Origin: Phycisphaerae bacterium
GTDB taxonomy: Bacteria; Planctomycetota; Phycisphaerae; UBA1845
NCBI GenBank assembly: GCA_022072505.1
Contig: JAJVHU010000008.1
Coordinates: forward strand, 138,812-202,811
Direction: 5' to 3'
DNA: 64,000 bases
Part shown: in pieces, positions 22,902 to 32,631 of the stretch
Layout of the letters: the number at the start of each line of letters is the position of its first letter
How positions within the stretch are numbered: the stretch's first letter is position 1
The notes under the pieces: model-generated
What the model saw: the letters and a program-made list of their open reading frames with translations, nothing else
Database searches by the model: none
What the model was told of the DNA's origin: nothing
Program-made: the position numbers and the translations under genes

Positions 22902-25865
22902 ATGACGAGCAGGGCGATGCGACGGGTTCGGACGTGGACGTGTGCGGGGTTGATCGCGTGCGCGGCATTGCCGGCGCGGGGCGGGCCGAATCTGGTGGCG
23001 GTCGGGTTCTTCGATCTGGCGCCGAAGCTGGCGAACGTCCGTTACAGCCTGACGGATCCTCAGACGGTGGTGCTGGAGTTCGACGGCGAGCACGATTTCG
23101 GGCGCATTCTCGTGAAATCGGAGACGCCGCGGTCGGTGGCGCGGCGGGGTCTTCTGGCGGGGTACACCGGGTCGCGCGGCGGCTCGCCGGGATTCCTTCT
23201 GTTTGACATGTCCGGGGCGCAGATTCAGAACGCCCAGGTCGTGATGGAGTTCAACCTCAAGGGAGAGATCCGTCCCGGAAGGACTTACGAGTATGAAATC
23301 GAGATGTTCACCGAGAACGAGATTCAGGGAGGCGTCCCGGCGATCATGCCCGCGTTCTGGGCGGACGGGAAGCCTTTCGGCGTCGAGGTGACGCTGGCCA
23401 ACCCGATCGACACGAGCGACAAGATTTCGCGCACGCGGTTCATCCGGGGCACGGTGGTGGCGCCGGATTTCGAGCAGATGACGTCATCGGCGAAGATCGT
23501 GCTGAAGCTGCCTCAGAACTTCGGACAGCGCTTCGCGGTGCAGCGTCTGACGTTCCGCGAAATCGACGACGAACTGAAGGCGGGACTGGACCCGGAGATG
23601 CCCGCGCCGGTCCGGTACATCGAGATCAAGACGCCGGTGGAGGGGCAGATTTTTGACTCCCTCAAGAAGCAGAAAGAGGGCTTTCTCCAGTACGTCGAGG
23701 GCAACCCGGACGGATACTGGATCGCGGGAACCCAGGAAGATTCGATGATGCTGACGTGCTCCGTGGTGAGCGCGTTGGGCGAGCTCGGCGATCCGAAGCT
23801 GGAGGACCGCCTGCGCAAGGCGATGGACTGGCTGGCGGAGCAGGAACCTCCGGAAAACACGTTGTTCGGCACGGCGGTCGTGGGCGCGCGGTTGTACACG
23901 CTCTCCCGCTTCGGCGGCGTCGAGCGATTCCGGAAAGAGATCACGCGCGACATGGACTACCTCGTCCGCGCGCAGTACGACAGCGGGGGCTGGTCGACGG
24001 TCAGCTACCTGGCGCAGTCCGCCGAGGCGGCGAACACGCAGCCGACGCACGTGTCGACGTGGGCGGCGATGCTTGCCCTGAGGGAGGCGACGTTCGCCGG
24101 CGTCGAATGTCCCCGGAAGGTGTGGACGCAGGCGGCGAATTACTGGACCGCGGGTCAGTCGACCAAGTCGGGCGGATTCCGTCAGAAGCTGGAGCAGTAC
24201 GGCGGCCTGAGCGAGAACGTGTCCGACGAGTTCACGGCGCTGGGCGTGGTCGGGATGATGATTTCGATGGAGATGGCGTCCGGTCCCGGGGCGCGGGACT
24301 GCCGGCAGGTGCTGGCGTACAAGACGCTTCAGAAGGGGATCGACGCGGCGCTGGGGTTCCTGAACACGCGGTACGCGGCGGAGTACTCCGAGGAACTGCT
24401 CGGTCAGTTGGGGCGCGTCGACAACATGCCCTTTTTCATCCGGTTGCAGGTGTTTCAGTACCTGCGGACGGTTTCGGGCGTTCCGCGCCTGAACGACCGG
24501 GATTATTTCCGTCTCGAAGCGGAGAAGCTCTTCGACCCGGCTCAGGGGCTTTACGAGTTCAACTCCGGCATTTTCGCCGGCGGATTCGGGACGACGGCGG
24601 CCTGCATGTCGGCGTTCGCCCTCGGCGCGTCGCCGACCGTGTATCAGCGCATCGTGGTCGGGGACGGGGACGCGAGGGATTACGAGCACAGTTGGGACGT
24701 GCAGCACCTGACGCGCTACGTGATGGCCCAGCGGAAGCGTCCGCTGAACTGGCGGCGCAGCAGCCTGGAGGACGAGGCGAGGCACTGGTTGGAGGTGCCC
24801 GTGATGTTCCTCAACGTCGCCGGTCCGCTGAACCTGGCGCCCGATCATCTTGAGAAGCTCCGCGCGTACGCCTTCAACGGCGGGACGATCCTGATCAACG
24901 TGATCCCGGAGCAGGAGTCGCAGCGCGACGCGATCGCCTCCGCCCTGCGGACCGCGTTTCCGGAGTACGAGCTGCGCGACCTTCCGAAGGATCACCCGGT
25001 GCTGACGCTGCGCGAGAAGATCGAGCAGCCGGTGGTCGCGAAGGTGCTGGGCAACGGCGTGCGGGATTTCGTGTTTCTCGCGGTGAACGAGGGCGGCCGG
25101 GACTGGTCGTGCGACTTTCACACCTACCGGACGGGCAAGGACGGCGCGCCGCAGCGCTTCGCGTTCATGAACAACCTGCTGGAGTACACGCTCGACTCCT
25201 CGCCGTTCCGGTCCTCCTTCGACCCCTCGCCGCTGCCTCAGCAATCGACGCCGACGCGCGAGTTCGGCGTGGCGACGCTCGAGATTGGCGGGGATCGTCC
25301 GGTGTACCCGGACCTGCTGAAGACGCTCGACCTCGTGATGACCAGCAATTACCGCACGCGGATCGTGGACGCGAAGGACGGCGAGGCGCCGCTGCTGTGG
25401 GTGATGGTGACCGGTCCGAAGGCGCCGACCGAGGCGCAGGCGAAGCGCATCCGCGACCACGTGGAGGGCGGCGGGTTCCTGATCGTCGACGTCGTGACCG
25501 GCAGCGAGGCGTGGGGCGAGGCGGCGCTGGCCGCCCTGCGGACGGTCCTGCCGGGCATGACGACGTTGCAGATGCGCACGCTGCATCCGACGTACACGGG
25601 CAAGATTCCGGGAACGCAGGGGTTCGACGCCCGAGGCGGACCGCTGCGGAAGTCGATGACCAGCGAACTTGTGCAGAACGGGCGGAGCGAATTCAGCGTC
25701 CTGAAAGGGAAGGACGGGGATTTCGGCGTGTTCAGCCACTACGATCTGTCGTCGGGGCTGACGTACAACCAGTTTCCGGGCTGTCGCGGACTGACGCCCC
25801 CGACGGCGCGGCAACTGGCGGTGAACTGCGTGCTTCAGGCGATGTTCCATGACAAGCAGAACTGA
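22902..25865 (+). CDS. Exported terpenoid-cyclase-like repeat / DUF4159 protein
   Basis: A 987-residue exported protein. The signal peptide ends near residue 28 (LPARGG). Residues about 30-250 are beta-rich and unassigned. Residues about 265-600 form alpha-toroid repeats of the prenyltransferase/squalene-cyclase type (for example YWIAGTQEDSMMLTCSVVSAL and YDSGGWSTVSYLAQ). Residues about 610-985 look like DUF4159, twice over: LRAYAFNGGTILINV and IRDHVEGGGFLIVDV mark two GATase-like Rossmann halves. The cyclase acid motif (DxDD) is not seen, so the toroid is probably a scaffold or peptide/lipid binder. It heads a three-gene exported operon with the next two genes. Confidence 0.75.
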   Translation: MTSRAMRRVRTWTCAGLIACAALPARGGPNLVAVGFFDLAPKLANVRYSLTDPQTVVLEFDGEHDFGRILVKSETPRSVARRGLLAGYTGSRGGSPGFLLFDMSGAQIQNAQVVMEFNLKGEIRPGRTYEYEIEMFTENEIQGGVPAIMPAFWADGKPFGVEVTLANPIDTSDKISRTRFIRGTVVAPDFEQMTSSAKIVLKLPQNFGQRFAVQRLTFREIDDELKAGLDPEMPAPVRYIEIKTPVEGQIFDSLKKQKEGFLQYVEGNPDGYWIAGTQEDSMMLTCSVVSALGELGDPKLEDRLRKAMDWLAEQEPPENTLFGTAVVGARLYTLSRFGGVERFRKEITRDMDYLVRAQYDSGGWSTVSYLAQSAEAANTQPTHVSTWAAMLALREATFAGVECPRKVWTQAANYWTAGQSTKSGGFRQKLEQYGGLSENVSDEFTALGVVGMMISMEMASGPGARDCRQVLAYKTLQKGIDAALGFLNTRYAAEYSEELLGQLGRVDNMPFFIRLQVFQYLRTVSGVPRLNDRDYFRLEAEKLFDPAQGLYEFNSGIFAGGFGTTAACMSAFALGASPTVYQRIVVGDGDARDYEHSWDVQHLTRYVMAQRKRPLNWRRSSLEDEARHWLEVPVMFLNVAGPLNLAPDHLEKLRAYAFNGGTILINVIPEQESQRDAIASALRTAFPEYELRDLPKDHPVLTLREKIEQPVVAKVLGNGVRDFVFLAVNEGGRDWSCDFHTYRTGKDGAPQRFAFMNNLLEYTLDSSPFRSSFDPSPLPQQSTPTREFGVATLEIGGDRPVYPDLLKTLDLVMTSNYRTRIVDAKDGEAPLLWVMVTGPKAPTEAQAKRIRDHVEGGGFLIVDVVTGSEAWGEAALAALRTVLPGMTTLQMRTLHPTYTGKIPGTQGFDARGGPLRKSMTSELVQNGRSEFSVLKGKDGDFGVFSHYDLSSGLTYNQFPGCRGLTPPTARQLAVNCVLQAMFHDKQN

Positions 25866-25896
25866 CCGCCCTGAAGGCGGACCGGGAGAAAGACGA

Positions 25897-27084
25897 ATGA
25901 GGCGAGCGAGGGGGATCCGGCTGGCGGTGCTGGCGGCGGTGCTGGCGTTCTCGCCCGCGCTTCAGGGGGCGATCATCCTGCTGAAGGACGGGTCGATGAT
26001 CGAGGGGCGGATCATCAAGGAGCTTTCGACGGCGACGACGATCCGTGTTCGCACCCCCTTCGAGGAGCGCCTGATCAACAGGCGCGACATCGACCGGATC
26101 TTCGACGAGGAGGCGATCGATCAGACCGGGCTGGCGAAGTTCGAGGAGCTTCCGGAGGCGGTCCGGGCCGTCTTCAACGCCCGTGCCGACTACCGCCTCG
26201 GCAATTACGCGCGGGTGATCGAGCGGATCGAGCCCTTCCTTCAGAAGGAGCAGAACCCCGTCCTGCGGTCCGAGATGACCTGGTTGATCATCGAGTCGAA
26301 GGAGCGCTTCGCCAAGTGGGACGAGGTCAAACCGATGCTTGAGGCGCTGGAGAAGGACGGGACGCCGCAGGACAAGCTGCGGGCGAAGGCGCACCGGGAG
26401 ATCCTCGAGGACAACGCGGAGTGGGATTACAGCCTGCGCCGCGTGGACAAGGCGTGGTCGCGCAACTTCCTCCCGCAGGACATGCGCGCGGACGCGCAGG
26501 ATCCGAACGCCCTGGCCGATGCGACGATGATGCGCAAGGCGCTGGAGGAGTACTGCAGCCAGCTCGTCCGCAATGAGAAGTACGGCGTGGAGACGCTGCG
26601 CGAGCGGATGAACCCGCGGAAGACGATGGAGGCGGTGCGCGAGCTGCCTCCGGCGATCCGGGCGGACGACGTGCTGAAGCGCATGCCCTATCTCGAGGAG
26701 CTGAAGCTGGCGGAGACGTCGGTGCTCAAGGCGCAGGCGGTGCTGCCCGGCTACGCCGACGCCTTCCAGCTCGACCTTATCCGCGCCGAGGCGGAGCACC
26801 TGCTGTTTTACGTGCTCGGCGGCATGTTGGAGGAGGCGCTGATTTCCAGCCCGTTGTATCAGCCGCTGCCGCAGACGCTGGACGCGGCGACCCGGGAGCA
26901 GTGGCGGCAGGCGTGCGACGAGTGGCTGGCGAGGACGAAGCCGACGGAGATCGTCGGCGAGTACCTGCTGAACAAACTGATGGGGTACCCGGAGCAGATG
27001 CGCCTGGAGTATCATCTGCTGCGTGATGTCTACGACCGCCTTCAGGAAATGCGGGAGTCGATCATGCGCCAGCGCAATCGCTGA
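25897..27084 (+). CDS. Exported hypothetical protein with Sm-like N-terminus
   Basis: A 395-residue protein with a signal peptide (about 1-25, ending LQG). Immediately after it, AIILLKDGSMIEGRIIKEL matches the beta-hairpin style of LSm/Hfq-like domains (DGxxxxGxI) also found in envelope proteins. The rest is helical, with repeated Glu/Arg/Leu helices reminiscent of TPR-like scaffolds. GGGAGAAAG precedes ATG 25897; an in-frame ATG at 25849 would overlap the previous gene, so I prefer the shorter form. It lies 31 bases after the DUF4159 gene and 26 before the peptidase-like gene. Function is unknown. Confidence 0.65.
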   Translation: MRRARGIRLAVLAAVLAFSPALQGAIILLKDGSMIEGRIIKELSTATTIRVRTPFEERLINRRDIDRIFDEEAIDQTGLAKFEELPEAVRAVFNARADYRLGNYARVIERIEPFLQKEQNPVLRSEMTWLIIESKERFAKWDEVKPMLEALEKDGTPQDKLRAKAHREILEDNAEWDYSLRRVDKAWSRNFLPQDMRADAQDPNALADATMMRKALEEYCSQLVRNEKYGVETLRERMNPRKTMEAVRELPPAIRADDVLKRMPYLEELKLAETSVLKAQAVLPGYADAFQLDLIRAEAEHLLFYVLGGMLEEALISSPLYQPLPQTLDAATREQWRQACDEWLARTKPTEIVGEYLLNKLMGYPEQMRLEYHLLRDVYDRLQEMRESIMRQRNR

Positions 27085-27110
27085 ACGCGCGGGGAGGAGA
27101 GGCAAAGGAG

Positions 27111-28982
27111 ATGAGGATGCGAACGCTGCTGACGCTGACCGCCGCGGTTTCCCTGATCGTTGTTGCGCCGAGCGCCTTGTCGCGGTCGGCGTCGCCTTCG
27201 GACCTGGAGCGGGCCCGGGAACTGATGGCGAAGGAGCTTTACGCCGAGGCGATCGCGCCGCTCGAGAAGGAGATCGAGAACAATCCCGGCAACGAGCCCG
27301 CGTACGTTCTGCTCATCGACGCCTGCGAGCGCGCGGGGAAAACCGATCAGGCCGTCGAGATGTGTCGCAGGCTCCTGAAAGTCTCTCGCAATGAGGACAC
27401 GTTGCGCGAGGCGCGGATCACGATGCTGCGGCTGACCCGCCGCGACGTCGAGGATCGCACGCACGCCGTCCTGGGAAAGACGGACCTGAACGACCACCTT
27501 CGGATCAAGTTTCCGACGATCACGGATGAGCAGTGGCGGCGGCTCGAAGTGGTCGAGGACTCGCAATACGTCCCGAACGTCGAGATGGGCATGAACGTCC
27601 CGCCGTTCGAGTGGACGACGCGGCACTTCCGCGTGTTCGCGTGCAACGAGGAACTCGCCAAGCTGGTCGCGGAGAACTCCGAGCTGTACCTCGACTTCAT
27701 GTCGAAGCGCCTGTTCGGCGGGCGGGAGTGGTCGTTCCGGCTTCCGATCCTGGTTTACAAGGATGAGAACGACTACATCAGCGTCGGCGGCGCGCCTCAG
27801 GGGTCGCACGGCGTCACCTCCGCCCAGTTCTTCGGGCGATCGAACGTCATCATGCTGTTTCAACTCGTCGAGGTGCAGAACCCGGACCGCAGCCGCCGGA
27901 CGGTCATGTACAAGTACGCGATCGACAGCATCCTGTATCACGAGTTGACGCACGCGATGCTGAACGAGTTCTTCGGTCTGGAGACGCCGCAGTGGCTGCA
28001 CGAGGCCGTCGCGGGTCGGATGGAGCAGACGCGCGATCATTATCTCGAGGCAGCGCGCCTCGCCCGCGCCGTCGTCGCCGGCGAGTACTTCCGCCTGCGA
28101 GACCTCTTCGACCAGGAGGGGTATCCGGCACGGATCAGCCTGTTCTACGAGACGGCGGCGATCGTCGTCCTGTACCTCTTCGAGGCCGGGGACGAGGCGA
28201 TGTACACGTTCCTGAGCGAACTGGGCAAGTATCCGCGCAAGACGCGTCACGATCATGCGTGCGCCGCGGTCTTCGGCATCCCGGTCGAAGGCGCCGTCGA
28301 GGAGTTCGAGAAACGCTGGGTGCAGTGGATGACGCGCCGCTACGTCAAGGATCTTGAACCGGACCCCAGCGAACCGGCGCCCAAGACCCTCGCGGTGAGC
28401 ACGGACGCGGTGTTGCAGCCGCGCGTGGACGAGATGGGCACGTTCCGATCGCTGTCCAACTGGCGCGACGTCGACCTGGGCAGCCTCAAGGGGTTCGCGG
28501 GCGTCGGCGGTTCGGTGCAGGACTGGCAGGCGTCCGGCGGGCGGCTGCGATGCGACGTGCCGAAGGGACAGACGAGCTTCCTGGGCATCCGCATGAAGGA
28601 AGTCGCCCCCGTCGTCGTCGAATGCGAAGTGAAGTGGATCGGCGACCCGGCGGACGGGTCCGGCTGGATCGGGTTCAATCAGTTCAACGCGGACAAGCTC
28701 GACACCCAGGTCAACGTGATGGCCCGCTTCACGGACGGCAGTCCCCACGTGCTGCACTGCCTCCTCGCGGACGAGTTGGCGCTTTACATGGACGGGCAAC
28801 TCGTCGCGCGGACCAACGCTTTCATTCCGTCGCAGGACAGCCGGGACATCGACTACCCGCTGGCGCTGATGACGGCGTCTTCGCTGGAGGTGACGAAGCT
28901 CCGCGTCGCCCCGATCGAGCGCTTCGCCGGAACGCCGCCTCCGACGCCGGAAGGGCAGGATCCGAATCAACCGCAACCCTGA
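27111..28982 (+). CDS. TPR-gluzincin peptidase-like exported protein
   Basis: A 623-residue exported protein. A signal peptide (about 1-24) is followed by TPR-like repeats (about 28-110, ELYAEAIAPLEKEIENNPGN). The central part carries the zinc motif HELTH at 277-281 with a candidate third ligand E298 in HEAVAGRME, the arrangement of peptidase-MA/gluzincin enzymes. The last ~160 residues are a jelly-roll resembling LamG or DUF1080 (DGSGWIGFNQFN, LALYMDGQLVARTNAF). It is the last gene of the three-gene operon and its Pro-rich end reads PPPTPEGQDPNQPQP. A protease of the envelope is likely; the substrate is unknown. Confidence 0.75.
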   Translation: MRMRTLLTLTAAVSLIVVAPSALSRSASPSDLERARELMAKELYAEAIAPLEKEIENNPGNEPAYVLLIDACERAGKTDQAVEMCRRLLKVSRNEDTLREARITMLRLTRRDVEDRTHAVLGKTDLNDHLRIKFPTITDEQWRRLEVVEDSQYVPNVEMGMNVPPFEWTTRHFRVFACNEELAKLVAENSELYLDFMSKRLFGGREWSFRLPILVYKDENDYISVGGAPQGSHGVTSAQFFGRSNVIMLFQLVEVQNPDRSRRTVMYKYAIDSILYHELTHAMLNEFFGLETPQWLHEAVAGRMEQTRDHYLEAARLARAVVAGEYFRLRDLFDQEGYPARISLFYETAAIVVLYLFEAGDEAMYTFLSELGKYPRKTRHDHACAAVFGIPVEGAVEEFEKRWVQWMTRRYVKDLEPDPSEPAPKTLAVSTDAVLQPRVDEMGTFRSLSNWRDVDLGSLKGFAGVGGSVQDWQASGGRLRCDVPKGQTSFLGIRMKEVAPVVVECEVKWIGDPADGSGWIGFNQFNADKLDTQVNVMARFTDGSPHVLHCLLADELALYMDGQLVARTNAFIPSQDSRDIDYPLALMTASSLEVTKLRVAPIERFAGTPPPTPEGQDPNQPQP

Positions 28983-29101
28983 CGACGGCGATCTCCGATG
29001 CGGCTGCGGGAGGGCGGCGGCGAGTCGCCGTTGCGCGCAGGTTCTACGCGGACCGGAGGTCCGTGAACCGTGTACGTGCGACGAACCTGCAACTCAGGAC
29101 G

Positions 29102-29566
29102 CTATCCTCCGCAGTCCACCTGGATCGGGGCAAAGCAGCGCGGCGGATCGAGCACTTCGCAGAACTGCGGACCGACCCGGTTGTCGAGCTTCAGCTTGGC
29201 GACGTTGCGCCGGTTGAACGGCGTGCAGAACGGCTGTCCGTTGACGCCGAACAGGACGCTCAGGTCCGGTCCCGGTCCGGGAGGGACGAGTTTGACCTTG
29301 ACGATCAGACGGCCGAGCACGCCGAGGCGGCATTTCGCCTTGAACCCCGTGAGTTGCTCGCAGGGGGGGATCAGGGGGCAACCCGCGGGTTCCTGTCCGC
29401 CGTCGTCGGGAACGCTGACGCGGACCCCGGGATGCACGTCGTCACCGGGTCCACGATGCGGCGGCTGACGCATCGGCCCGCCTCGCGCCTCGGTAGCGAT
29501 CAACCCCGCCGCCAGAGCAAGGACAAACCCGCTGATGGCGCTTCGACGTGTCTGCAATGCAATCAT
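29102..29566 (-). CDS. Small exported hypothetical protein
   Basis: A 154-residue protein with a clear signal peptide (about 1-27, ending ARG) and no recognised domain. The mature part is Pro/Gly-rich with several cysteines (GCPLIPPCEQL, KCRLGV, FCTPF, FCEVLD, RCFAPI, VDCGG) that could form disulphides. ATG 29566 is preceded by GGAGGAG at good spacing. An imperfect hairpin with arms at 29612-29618 and 29631-29637 lies about 46 bases upstream of the start, in its leader or promoter. Confidence 0.65.
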   Translation of the reverse strand: MIALQTRRSAISGFVLALAAGLIATEARGGPMRQPPHRGPGDDVHPGVRVSVPDDGGQEPAGCPLIPPCEQLTGFKAKCRLGVLGRLIVKVKLVPPGPGPDLSVLFGVNGQPFCTPFNRRNVAKLKLDNRVGPQFCEVLDPPRCFAPIQVDCGG

Positions 29567-30313
29567 GATCGACTCCTCCGCAGGACGGCGTCCGGCGCCG
29601 GTCCTGTCACGATGCCCCCATCCTCCGCGTGGGGCATTATACCACCGAGTCGCCCGACGCGGTGAGGCCTTCGGGTTGGTGGACGGCTTGAACGAGTGCA
29701 TCCCGGGAAGCGGGGCAAAAAAACCGCATCGGCGACAACAAGAGGAAAAGAAGCCGCCTGAGGTTCCAACGAACTCCAGTGCGCCGTGCCTTGACGGTCA
29801 TGAAGTTGGGAAGCGTCGCGCCGGCGTACCCCAGGGGGCATCCGAGAGTAATCCGGCAATCCTCGCTGGGGGCGGAGGCGTCGGATAACGAAATCCCGGA
29901 GGAACGATCGAGCGGCGGCGCGACGGGTCTGCGTCCTTAAGGGATTTCTTTCGTCCCTCCGCGGCTTCGTTTCCCCGCGCGGGGTTCCCAGCACTGGCGT
30001 GTCGGGCTGTTTTCCAGCCGCCCCTCCCGGGGCTGGGTCTCCCGATGATCCTCCAGGGCGTAAGACCTCCCGCCACCCCCTCCCCGCGGGATCGCGCCGC
30101 AGGATCGCCAAGCTCACGCGAATCCCGCGCCCCGCAACCGGAGCTAAGTAGAGACTCAGGTTTGTATTTTTTCCGTCCACTTGAATTTTTTGGACTTTGG
30201 CCTACCATCCTCCAGTGTAGACTGAAGAATTGTTCGACAGCGACGACGCGAGGCGGGGGTGACGGCGCGCCTCGGCGGGGCAGCGCGGCTTTGCAGGGAG
30301 GATGGGCGGAAAC
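29567..30313. other. Long intergenic region between divergent genes
   Basis: In 747 bases I see no supported gene. It holds a hairpin-capable repeat (ATGCCCC at 29612-29618 with GGGGCAT at 29631-29637), a palindrome CCCCGCGCGGGG (29973-29984), and a relatively AT-rich stretch (30155-30240) that is the likely promoter area for the receiver-XRE regulator. Frames spanning it are Arg/Pro-rich and not protein-like. Confidence 0.45.
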
Positions 30314-30919
30314 ATGGCGGTACGACATCACATCAAAGTTCTCGTGGCGGACGCTGATTCTCAGCATGCCGGGCATCTCAAGCAGCTTCTGGAGGAAACC
30401 GGTTACGTGGCGCGCGTCGAGGGTGATCTCGCCGAGGCTCTGAAGCTTGCGCAGAAGGAATCCTGTCAGATCGCGCTGGTGGATCTTTCCACCCGACCGT
30501 CCGAGGCGCTGGAACTGGTCGAGAAAATCAAGGACATCGATCGCCGCAACAGCGTCCTGGTCATGCGCGGCGGCACGGACTTCGAATCCGCGGTCGAGGC
30601 GATGCGCCGCGGCGCCTGCGAATACCTGCGAAAACCCGTCGGGTCGTCTGAACTGGTCGCCGCGTTGGACCGCACCTGCCGCCGGATGGGCCTCATTCAC
30701 ACCAACGAGGAAGAGCTGAACCGCCTGATCGGCGAGCGCATCCGCCGTGAGCGCCTCGCCCAGAATCTCACCCTGCGCCAGCTCTCGGACCGCACCAACC
30801 TGACCACGTCGCAGCTTTCGCAGGTCGAGCTCGGGAAGAACGCGGCCTCCGTCTGGGCGCTGGCGCGAATCAGCAACGCCCTGGGTCGCCAGTTATCGGC
30901 GATGCTCGAGGGGCTTTGA
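30314..30919 (+). CDS. Response-regulator receiver fused to an XRE-family HTH
   Basis: A 201-residue regulator. Residues about 5-120 are a receiver domain: phosphoacceptor D57 (ALVDLS), the acidic pair near DADS, and K107 in LRKPVG. Residues about 135-195 are a Cro/CI-type helix-turn-helix (IGERIRRERLAQNLTLRQLSDRT and TTSQLSQVELGKN). The usual receiver partners are winged helix, NarL or Fis domains, so XRE is uncommon. No histidine kinase is adjacent. I start at ATG 30314; an in-frame ATG at 30302 lies directly on the AGG of the ribosome site. The region upstream is long and may carry autoregulatory sites. Confidence 0.85.
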   Translation: MAVRHHIKVLVADADSQHAGHLKQLLEETGYVARVEGDLAEALKLAQKESCQIALVDLSTRPSEALELVEKIKDIDRRNSVLVMRGGTDFESAVEAMRRGACEYLRKPVGSSELVAALDRTCRRMGLIHTNEEELNRLIGERIRRERLAQNLTLRQLSDRTNLTTSQLSQVELGKNAASVWALARISNALGRQLSAMLEGL

Positions 30920-31112
30920 ACTCCGGGTCCGGAACGAGCAGCGTCTCATGCGGCGTCCGGACGGAAACGGAGCGGGGCTCCCCCGTCCCCCCGCGGACGG
31001 GGCGTCGGATCGGCCGATCGCGGGTCATTCTCGCCGATGCCTGTCCGATCGCAGGTCGCCGCTCCTCGCCCTTGAAAACCGCGGCGGACCGGAGTAAGAA
31101 AAGCATCAGGAT

Positions 31113-31185
31113 TGGGCTGTAGTTCAATTGGTAGAACGCCTGACTCTGGATCAGGAAGTTCAAGGTTCGAGTCCTTGCAGCCCAG
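31113..31185 (+). tRNA. tRNA-Gln (CTG)
   Basis: A complete cloverleaf of 73 bases. The acceptor stem TGGGCTG pairs with CAGCCCA before the discriminator G. The anticodon arm has stem CCTGA/TCAGG and loop CTCTGGA, giving anticodon CTG. The T arm is CAAGG TTCGAGT CCTTG. No CCA is encoded. It lies between the receiver-XRE gene and lysA. Confidence 0.97.
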
Positions 31186-31352
31186 GTGGTTCTCCTGCGA
31201 AAATCACTTGTTCGCCCTCGGCGAGGAGGCGCTGTTCGCCGCACTCTTCCATCATCCGCCGGTCGGGGGAGGCTCCGCCGCAAGAAGGCGGGGGTGTGTC
31301 GCCGGACCGGGCCGACGTTCGGGAACGGCTGAGGCGGACGGGAAGCAAGACG

Positions 31353-32630
31353 ATGGATTTCTTCGAGTATCGTGGCGGGGAGTTGCATTGCGAGGGGGTG
31401 ACGGCGGCGGGGCTGGCGGAGCGGTTCGGCACGCCGCTTTACGTCTACTCGAAGCGAACGCTGGTCGATCATTACCGGCGGTTGACTGAGGCGTGGGCGG
31501 CGCTGGATCCGTGGATGTGCTTCTCCGTCAAGAGTTGCTCGAACCTTCACATCCTGCGCCTGATGCGGGAGTGCGGCGCGGCGTTCGACGTGGTCAGCGG
31601 GGGAGAGATGCGCCGGGCGCTCGAGGCCGGCGCGGACCCGGGGCGCATCGTGTTCGCCGGCGTCGGCAAGACCGACGGTGAAATCCGCGAGGCCCTGTCC
31701 GCCGGCATCGGGTATTTCAACGTCGAAAGCGAGGCTGAGATGGACAATCTCGGCACGATCGCGGCCTCGATGAACCGCCGCGCCCCGGTCGCCCTGCGCG
31801 TCAACCCCGACGTGGATCCGAAGACGCACGTGTACACCACGACGGGCAAGCGCGAGACGAAGTTCGGCGTGGACCTGGAGCGGGCGAAGCGCGTGTTTCA
31901 TGAATTCGCCCGTCGCCCGGGGCTGGACCTGTCCGCGATCCACCTGCACATCGGCTCACCGGTGAACACCGTCGAGCCTTATGTGCAGTCGATCACGAAG
32001 GGGCTGAACCTCGTGGACGCCCTGCGCCGCGACGGGTTCGACGTCCGCGCGATCAACATCGGCGGCGGATACGGGGCGCACTACGAGGACGATCAGGCCC
32101 CGACGGCCGCGCAGTACGCCGCGCACGTCGCGCCGCTGCTGAAGGGCGCGGGACTGACCGTCATGCTCGAACCGGGGCGGACGATCACCGCCAACGCCGG
32201 CGTCCTGCTGACGCGCACACTTTACACGAAGCACTCCGGCGACCGGCAGTTTCTCATCGTGGACGCCTCGATGACCGAACTGATCCGCCCCGCGCTTTAC
32301 GGCTCGTTTCATTTCGTCTGGCCGGTCCGCCCCGCCGCGGGACGGACGCCGCCGCGGCGCAGCGCGCAGCTTCAACCCGAGGGCGCCGTCCTCGTCGACG
32401 TCGTCGGCCCGGTCTGCGAGAGCAGCGACTTCCTCGCCAAGGAGCGCTGGCTGCCGCCCGTGACGCGCGGCGACCTGGTCTGCGTCTTCACCGCGGGCGC
32501 CTACGGGTTCGTCATGTCCAGCCAGTACAACAGCCGCCCCCGCCCGGCGGAAGTGCTGGTCGACGGCGACGACGCGCGGATCATCCGCCGCCGCGAGACC
32601 TACGACGACCTGGTCGCGGCGGAGCGCTGA
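31353..32630 (+). CDS. lysA: Diaminopimelate decarboxylase
   Basis: Last step of lysine synthesis: decarboxylates meso-diaminopimelate with PLP. The 425-residue protein has the PLP lysine K60 in CFSVKSCSN, HLHIGSP for the phosphate/substrate side, INIGGGYG and EPGRTI for the PLP phosphate, C355 in GPVCESSD from the second monomer, and Y384 in GAYGF. The FSVKSCS block replaces the commoner YAxKAN, but lysine and fold context are intact. The ATG at 31353 has GGAAG ahead. It starts 167 bases after tRNA-Gln and is followed by an imperfect 41-bp repeat. Confidence 0.95.
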   Translation: MDFFEYRGGELHCEGVTAAGLAERFGTPLYVYSKRTLVDHYRRLTEAWAALDPWMCFSVKSCSNLHILRLMRECGAAFDVVSGGEMRRALEAGADPGRIVFAGVGKTDGEIREALSAGIGYFNVESEAEMDNLGTIAASMNRRAPVALRVNPDVDPKTHVYTTTGKRETKFGVDLERAKRVFHEFARRPGLDLSAIHLHIGSPVNTVEPYVQSITKGLNLVDALRRDGFDVRAINIGGGYGAHYEDDQAPTAAQYAAHVAPLLKGAGLTVMLEPGRTITANAGVLLTRTLYTKHSGDRQFLIVDASMTELIRPALYGSFHFVWPVRPAAGRTPPRRSAQLQPEGAVLVDVVGPVCESSDFLAKERWLPPVTRGDLVCVFTAGAYGFVMSSQYNSRPRPAEVLVDGDDARIIRRRETYDDLVAAER

Positions 32631-32631
32631 A

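Noticed and set aside
23484..25850. Very long minus-strand frame opposite the DUF4159 gene
   Set aside because: Same antisense effect; the plus-strand protein has signal peptide, domains and operon spacing, the minus one does not.
27042..28976. Long minus-strand frame opposite the TPR-gluzincin gene
   Set aside because: Arg/Ala/Leu-rich without motifs; the plus strand carries HELTH and TPR patterns.
29798..30700. Minus-strand frame opposite the receiver-XRE regulator
   Set aside because: The plus-strand protein has two clear domains; the antisense frame has none.
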